Assembly (NCBI GenBank): GCA_018823885.1
Contig: JAHJHG010000008.1
Coordinates: 1-44,639, forward strand
Source: Patescibacteria group bacterium
GTDB taxonomy: Bacteria > Patescibacteriota > Microgenomatia > UBA8517
DNA length: 44,639 nt
Direction: 5' to 3'
Below, in pieces: positions 41,429 to 44,639 of this stretch. The notes under the pieces are model-generated. The model had not been told where the DNA came from. It saw nothing but the letters and a program-made list of their open reading frames with translations, and did not search any database. Numbering within the stretch: the stretch's first letter is position 1; each line of letters opens with the position of its first letter. The translations under genes and the position numbers were made by a program.

Positions 41429-41608
41429 AAAGAAATGGCCTTTTTTAATGTTTTGAATCAGCATTGGGCCATATTGACAGTACCCATCCCAAAGCGCACC
41501 ATCCTCGGTCTCGCCACCACATGGGATTTTAATAAACCATAAGAATATGCCTAATATAAGAAATATAAAAAGTATTATACGAACTATAATAAAATCTTTT
41601 CGCCTCAC
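41417..41608 (-). CDS. Small membrane-anchored Cys-containing protein
   Basis: A 63-residue frame starting at GTG: basic N-terminus, one membrane helix (about 6-27), then an exposed segment with CGGETEDGALWDGYCQYGP. The anchor plus Cys pair is typical of short CPR envelope proteins, but there is no Shine-Dalgarno sequence, and it overlaps the end of the opposing gene by 12 bases. Confidence 0.45.
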   Translation of the reverse strand: MRRKDFIIVRIILFIFLILGIFLWFIKIPCGGETEDGALWDGYCQYGPMLIQNIKKGHFFLPF

Positions 41609-41641
41609 AATTTAATATGTCATCATACATTAAGGAAGTCA

Positions 41642-41763
41642 ATGATATTGAAGCTAATAATACTATGGGTGACTGATGCATCTTATTTTGAACCGCTTTT
41701 AGCCCATTTCGAGCAATTAAGGCTTATTTACGAAGCCGAAGAAAAGGAGGAAGGCCATGCATA
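41642..41763 (+). CDS. 40-residue ORF containing family 2 repeat, overlapping the PLD-like gene
   Basis: ATG at 41642 follows AAGGAAG by a few bases and opens a 40-codon frame MILKLIILWVTDASYFEPLL then AHFEQLRLIYEAEEKEEGHA. Its stop overlaps the start of the next gene (TAA at 41761, ATG at 41757), as in translational coupling. The middle is the frame shared with copies A and B, so this may be the intact form of the family 2 unit. Function is unknown. Confidence 0.4.
41667..41723 (+). repeat. Family 2 repeat, copy C
   Basis: GGGTGACTGATGCATC then TTATTTTGAACCGCTTTTAGCC; it shares TTATTTTGAACC and the following TTTAGCC with copy B. Like family 1 it has GGGTGACT, 15 bases, GAAC, although the two families use different reading frames. 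It is the rightmost repeat. Confidence 0.7.
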
Positions 41764-42197
41764 ATTCCTCACTTTTCGACGAAACCACCTTCTACAAGCA
41801 ATTTAGCAAAGATTTGCGTTCCTGCAAAACCGAGGTAATTATCGAAAGTCCCTTCATAACCTCGGACAGAATGGCCACATTGTACCCTATTTTTGAGAAG
41901 CTTATTCAGCGTAAGGTGAATGTGTATGTTATAACTCGCGACCCCAGTGAACATTCGGATGTGTACAAAAAACAGTCTGAAGCGGAAATTCAACGCTTTG
42001 AAAGTCTCGGCGTTCAGGTCTTTATTTGCCTGGGGAACCATCACAGAAAACTGGCGATTTTGGACAGGAAAATACTTTGGGAAGGCAGTTTAAATATTCT
42101 GTCTCAAATGAAGAGTCGGGAAATTATGAGACGCATTGAGAAAAAAGAAACAGCAGGGGAGATGTTCCGTTTTCTAAAACTGGAGCGGTTTATTTAA
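41757..42197 (+). CDS. Phospholipase D-like (single HKD) protein
   Basis: A 146-residue protein with one HKD-type motif: His96-x-Lys98-x4-Asp103 in HHRKLAILDRKILWEGSLN, preceded by EVIIESPFIT and VNVYVITRDPSE strands of the PLD fold. Single-HKD proteins of this size work as dimers and include nucleases such as Nuc. AAGGAGGAAGG gives a strong Shine-Dalgarno sequence. Position next to a phage-type regulator and conjugation genes suggests a mobile-element nuclease; that is inference. Confidence 0.72.
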   Translation: MHNSSLFDETTFYKQFSKDLRSCKTEVIIESPFITSDRMATLYPIFEKLIQRKVNVYVITRDPSEHSDVYKKQSEAEIQRFESLGVQVFICLGNHHRKLAILDRKILWEGSLNILSQMKSREIMRRIEKKETAGEMFRFLKLERFI

Positions 42198-42246
42198 TAA
42201 TGCAGTTGAACGTGATATTCTTATCTAGTATAAAAAGGTAGAAGTT

Positions 42247-42501
42247 ATGAACAAAGCACCTAAAGAAAAAGAAATTCAAAAAATCTTAAAAATTCTAAAA
42301 CAAACACACCCGGAGAAAGCCACGCGGAAGTACGCGATCAAAACCATCAAGAGTATGAGGAAATTTGCATCTATGGTTATTGACAGAATCGAGGAGGACT
42401 TGGAGTCTGGGAAAATAAAAATCTCAGAGAAGGGCGAAGTTATGAGGGAGGGGAAAGTAATTAAAAAAGCCGATGATCCAGAAAATAAGTCAAAAGGGTA
42501 A
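42247..42501 (+). CDS. Small charged helical protein, unknown
   Basis: An 84-residue Lys/Glu-rich protein, mostly helical, with no Cys, membrane helix or known motif; the end (KISEKGEVMREGKVIKKA) looks like a beta hairpin. It follows the PLD-like gene by 49 bases and overlaps the convergent regulator gene by 12 bases at the stops. Confidence 0.6.
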   Translation: MNKAPKEKEIQKILKILKQTHPEKATRKYAIKTIKSMRKFASMVIDRIEEDLESGKIKISEKGEVMREGKVIKKADDPENKSKG

Positions 42502-42696
42502 AATTTTGGAAGACTTTACCTTCAGGGCTTTGGCTATCTTCTCCAAAACTTCAAAGGTCGGGTTTTCTTCGCCTCTTTCTATTCGGGCGTAATAATTAAC
42601 ATGAATCCCCGCCTTCTCGGCTATGTCTGCCTGGGTTAAACCAAACCTCTCTCTTACCTTTTTGATGTTTTTTCCTAACTTATCTTGTAAAACCAT
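42490..42696 (-). CDS. Cro/C1-type HTH regulator
   Basis: A 68-residue single HTH_3 domain: IKKVRERFGLTQADIAEKAG, NYYARIERGEENPTFEVLEKIAKAL. Such short XRE proteins control mobile elements, restriction-modification or toxin systems. A TATAAT about 30 bases upstream on the minus strand may be its promoter. It faces the PLD-like/charged gene pair, a plausible control target. Confidence 0.85.
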   Translation of the reverse strand: MVLQDKLGKNIKKVRERFGLTQADIAEKAGIHVNYYARIERGEENPTFEVLEKIAKALKVKSSKILPF

Positions 42697-42789
42697 AAAA
42701 CTTTAAATCCATTTTATATTATACAACTTTTGTGGATAGCTGTTTCTGAGTTATAGCCTGCTTCTAACGGCAAGGGCTAGTAAACTATG

Positions 42790-43401
42790 TCAGGAGCTTC
42801 CTAAGAATACCCTCGGATTTACGGGAATCCCGAATACATTAATCTGGAAGTGTAAATGATTTCCTGTTGCCCAACCTGTACGCCCTTCTGTTCCGATTAT
42901 ATCTCCAGGTTTAACATCCTGTCCCTTTTCGACATTTATTGTATCCAAATGGGCATAAATTGAGGTGAGGTTATCTTCGTGGTCAACGACTACATGCTTG
43001 CCGAATCCCCAGAAAATCCGTCCTGCATAAACTACCTTGCCCTGCATAAACGGAGTAATCGGATCTCCCTTTTTGCCATCGGGGTTTGCTATATCAATAC
43101 CTGTATGAAATGGTTGGAAAATGCTTGATTCTCCGAATTCTAAAGTAATTACTCCTTTAACTGGCCAGACAAAGGTCCCTGTTATTTCCTTATAAACCGA
43201 GCCGTCTTTGGGATTTTTAATTAAAACCGATCCGGTGACGCTGTCATATTCAACCAACTTGTCCGAAACGGCATCAATTCCGACCCTGGTTATGACGATT
43301 ACGGCAATTATCGGCAAGATTATGGCCAGCAAGAAGGCCGTTGCTACATAAATTATTTCTTTTCTGAAAGAAAAAAGCGTAAATAGAAGCTGGGGGCTCA
43401 T
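42790..43401 (-). CDS. M23 family peptidase (membrane-anchored), T4SS-linked
   Basis: A 203-residue protein with one N-terminal membrane helix (about 16-38) and a C-terminal LytM/M23 domain: zinc ligands in HTGIDIA and the HLHFQI motif, with GKHVVVDHEDNLTSIYAHL between. It would open peptidoglycan for a secretion channel. Its ATG overlaps the VirB4 stop by four bases, showing it belongs to the type IV secretion operon. Confidence 0.87.
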   Translation of the reverse strand: MSPQLLFTLFSFRKEIIYVATAFLLAIILPIIAVIVITRVGIDAVSDKLVEYDSVTGSVLIKNPKDGSVYKEITGTFVWPVKGVITLEFGESSIFQPFHTGIDIANPDGKKGDPITPFMQGKVVYAGRIFWGFGKHVVVDHEDNLTSIYAHLDTINVEKGQDVKPGDIIGTEGRTGWATGNHLHFQINVFGIPVNPRVFLGSS

Positions 43402-44639
43402 CGGATTGGATATAGCTCGGCGGGGTGGGTGGTAATTAGCGGGTGCTCCTTTTTGGAAGCAACTATTTTCAAAGCAACGTGGTTTGAATCGGCGATAATC
43501 AAGGCCTCTCCTTTGTCGCAGGTTAAAAGGAATTTGTGTTCGTATTCACTTAACTTGAACTGCTCAACCACATTATTAATAGTAGTTGTGTCCTGGCGCA
43601 TCAAAAGCCGGAGCGATGCTTGCGAAGCTATGGCCTTTCCGTATTCGTTATTTAAGAAATCGTTGGCTTGCTGTGAAATTATACTAACCCCTAAGTAATA
43701 CTTTCTTGCCCTTCTTGTTAAGCCCGCAATAAACCTGGCTGATTCTTCGTGCTCCAAAAGCATCCAGGCCTCGTCAATCACCAGAAGTCTTTTTTGGGGT
43801 TCTTTTTTAACCTGGTTATAAACATAATTGGCAATAATTACCATCATTATTTGCCTGATTGATTCGGGCAGGTCTTTGATGTCAAAAACAACCAGCCGGT
43901 TGTCAAGCTTGATGTTTGTCCGGCTGTCAAAAACGCTTGACAGCGAGCCTTTGACGAACTTCTCCATTCGGGTGTAGAGCTTTTTGTTTCGGGTTGAGCG
44001 AAGGTTTTTGTAAAGGTCTTTTAAAAGTGGATAGGATTTTCCTTTTGTTCTGGTGTTTTTGCCTTTTATCGACCAGCCGTGTTTTTTGTATGTTGCGATA
44101 ATTGCTTTATCAATCACCGCCTTTTCCTGGGCCGTTAAGCCGTCGACCATAAGAGATATTATTTCGGTTAAGTCCTGAATGTGTTCTGCCAAGTTTCCGT
44201 CTCCGTGGGAGCCGACAGAAAAATCAAAAGGGTTTATTTTTTCTTTTGACTTGGCCGAAAGCTTGATGTAAGTACCCTTCAAGGAGTCGGTCAGCTGCTT
44301 GTATTCTCTTTCCGGGTCAATGACGATTACCTTTGTCTTTTGCATAAGCTGTCTTAGAATTTCTACCTTTGCGGCGTAGCTTTTGCCGCTTCCAGATTGA
44401 GCGAAGATGATACTGTTGGCGTTATTCAGGGAAAAGCGGTCTATCATGACAAGAGAGTTATTCGACTTGTTAATCCCGTAGAGGATCCCGGACTCCTGGA
44501 CAAACTCGCTTGATATAAAAGGAAAAGTCAAAGAGGCGGACGAGCTGTCGAGGTTTCTTTTTTGGGAAAGAAGATTTTCTCCTCTCGGAAGGACCGATTG
44601 AAGGGCTTCAAGCTGCTGAAAACTGGCCGTTTTGGTGTA
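43398..44639 (-). CDS. VirB4/TraC-type conjugation ATPase (5' end outside window)
   Basis: The frame is open to the right edge of the window, giving 413 codons of the C-terminal part; VirB4 proteins are usually 600-800 residues. Walker A AQSGSGKSYAAK, Walker B with VIDEAWMLL, the ARKYYLGVSIISQQ segment and an upstream NLLSQKRNLDSSSASLTFPF typical of the region before the ATPase domain are all visible. A TTG near 44531 is internal and not the start. It powers pilus assembly or DNA/protein export in type IV secretion. Confidence 0.92.
   Translation of the reverse strand, partial: YTKTASFQQLEALQSVLPRGENLLSQKRNLDSSSASLTFPFISSEFVQESGILYGINKSNNSLVMIDRFSLNNANSIIFAQSGSGKSYAAKVEILRQLMQKTKVIVIDPEREYKQLTDSLKGTYIKLSAKSKEKINPFDFSVGSHGDGNLAEHIQDLTEIISLMVDGLTAQEKAVIDKAIIATYKKHGWSIKGKNTRTKGKSYPLLKDLYKNLRSTRNKKLYTRMEKFVKGSLSSVFDSRTNIKLDNRLVVFDIKDLPESIRQIMMVIIANYVYNQVKKEPQKRLLVIDEAWMLLEHEESARFIAGLTRRARKYYLGVSIISQQANDFLNNEYGKAIASQASLRLLMRQDTTTINNVVEQFKLSEYEHKFLLTCDKGEALIIADSNHVALKIVASKKEHPLITTHPAELYPIR

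Larger units (their letters stand above)
29199..41723. other. Repeat-delimited accessory gene array (cassette-like)
   Basis: Twelve repeat copies (eight good and one decayed copy of family 1; three of family 2), all on the + strand, separate this region into units of about 0.1-2.4 kb. The units hold csp; two lipoproteins; a GC-rich secreted protein; a 155-residue unknown; a 23-residue Cys-rich peptide; an empty 100-bp unit; a PKD/propeller protein; a GH10-like lipoprotein plus a truncated gene; a 108-residue unknown; a membrane protein; and a serpin with two membrane genes. Cargo lies on both strands and has its own promoters. No integrase, transposase or tRNA is seen. The repeats do not occur in bases 1-29,000. 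Confidence 0.75.

Noticed and set aside
1-44639. Use of TGA as a glycine codon (code 25)
   Set aside because: TGA ends htpX and other full-length genes at the expected family length.
1-44639. tRNA or rRNA genes
   Set aside because: No cloverleaf-capable stretch with a GTTCRANNC T-arm, and no rRNA sequence, was recognised by eye in the intergenic regions; a tRNA search program would settle it.

Overview
The window looks like a chromosome segment of a Patescibacteria/CPR bacterium, most likely of the Microgenomates (Woesebacteria-like) side. The reasons are an AT-rich genome (about 37% GC by eye), tightly packed short genes, a LemA-HtpX pair, gatC-gatA-gatB, a zinc ribbon with exact CxxC-x17-CxxC spacing, a lone elongation-factor-like domain protein, a short DNA polymerase III delta-like protein, many promoters placed so that transcripts should be leaderless, and no biosynthetic operons. 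TGA acts as a stop (for example at the end of htpX), so the Gracilibacteria/SR1 code is not used. The phylum call is inference; no rRNA gene is present to prove it.

Bases 1-28,730 are ordinary core genome: polX (cut by the left edge), lemA, htpX, gatCAB with an MFS gene between gatA and gatB, dnaE, rplS, an MBL hydrolase, small membrane genes, ruvC, an EF-like protein, a metallopeptidase-like protein, a holA-like gene, then a carbon block (phosphohexomutase, sugar-phosphate isomerase, PEP synthase, enolase, cofactor-independent phosphoglycerate mutase), DedA, LexA, a transglutaminase-like membrane protein, a small membrane protein, SecG, a solute-binding protein and the zinc-ribbon protein.

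Bases about 29,199-41,723 are different and are the main discovery candidate. A short sequence, always on the + strand, recurs eight times in clear form (core about 38 bp, GGGTGACTTACC...GTTAGAACTCATTT...TAA) with one decayed copy and three copies of a related or parallel second repeat. The repeats cut the region into small units, each with one to three unrelated genes in either orientation, often with their own promoter: cold-shock protein, two lipoproteins, a GC-rich secreted protein, unknown proteins, a 23-residue cysteine-rich peptide, a beta-propeller/PKD surface protein, a Tat-type lipoprotein GH10-like hydrolase, and a membrane-anchored serpin. One gene is cut exactly where a repeat begins. 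This resembles a gene-cassette array, but no recombinase is visible. The substitutions between repeat copies look codon-like, as though each copy were the residue of a coding sequence.

From about 41,640 to the right end, GC rises and the content becomes that of a conjugative or mobile element: a 40-codon ORF overlapping a phospholipase D-like gene, a small charged protein, a Cro/C1-type regulator, and, on the minus strand, an M23 peptidase translationally overlapping a VirB4-type ATPase that runs off the window.
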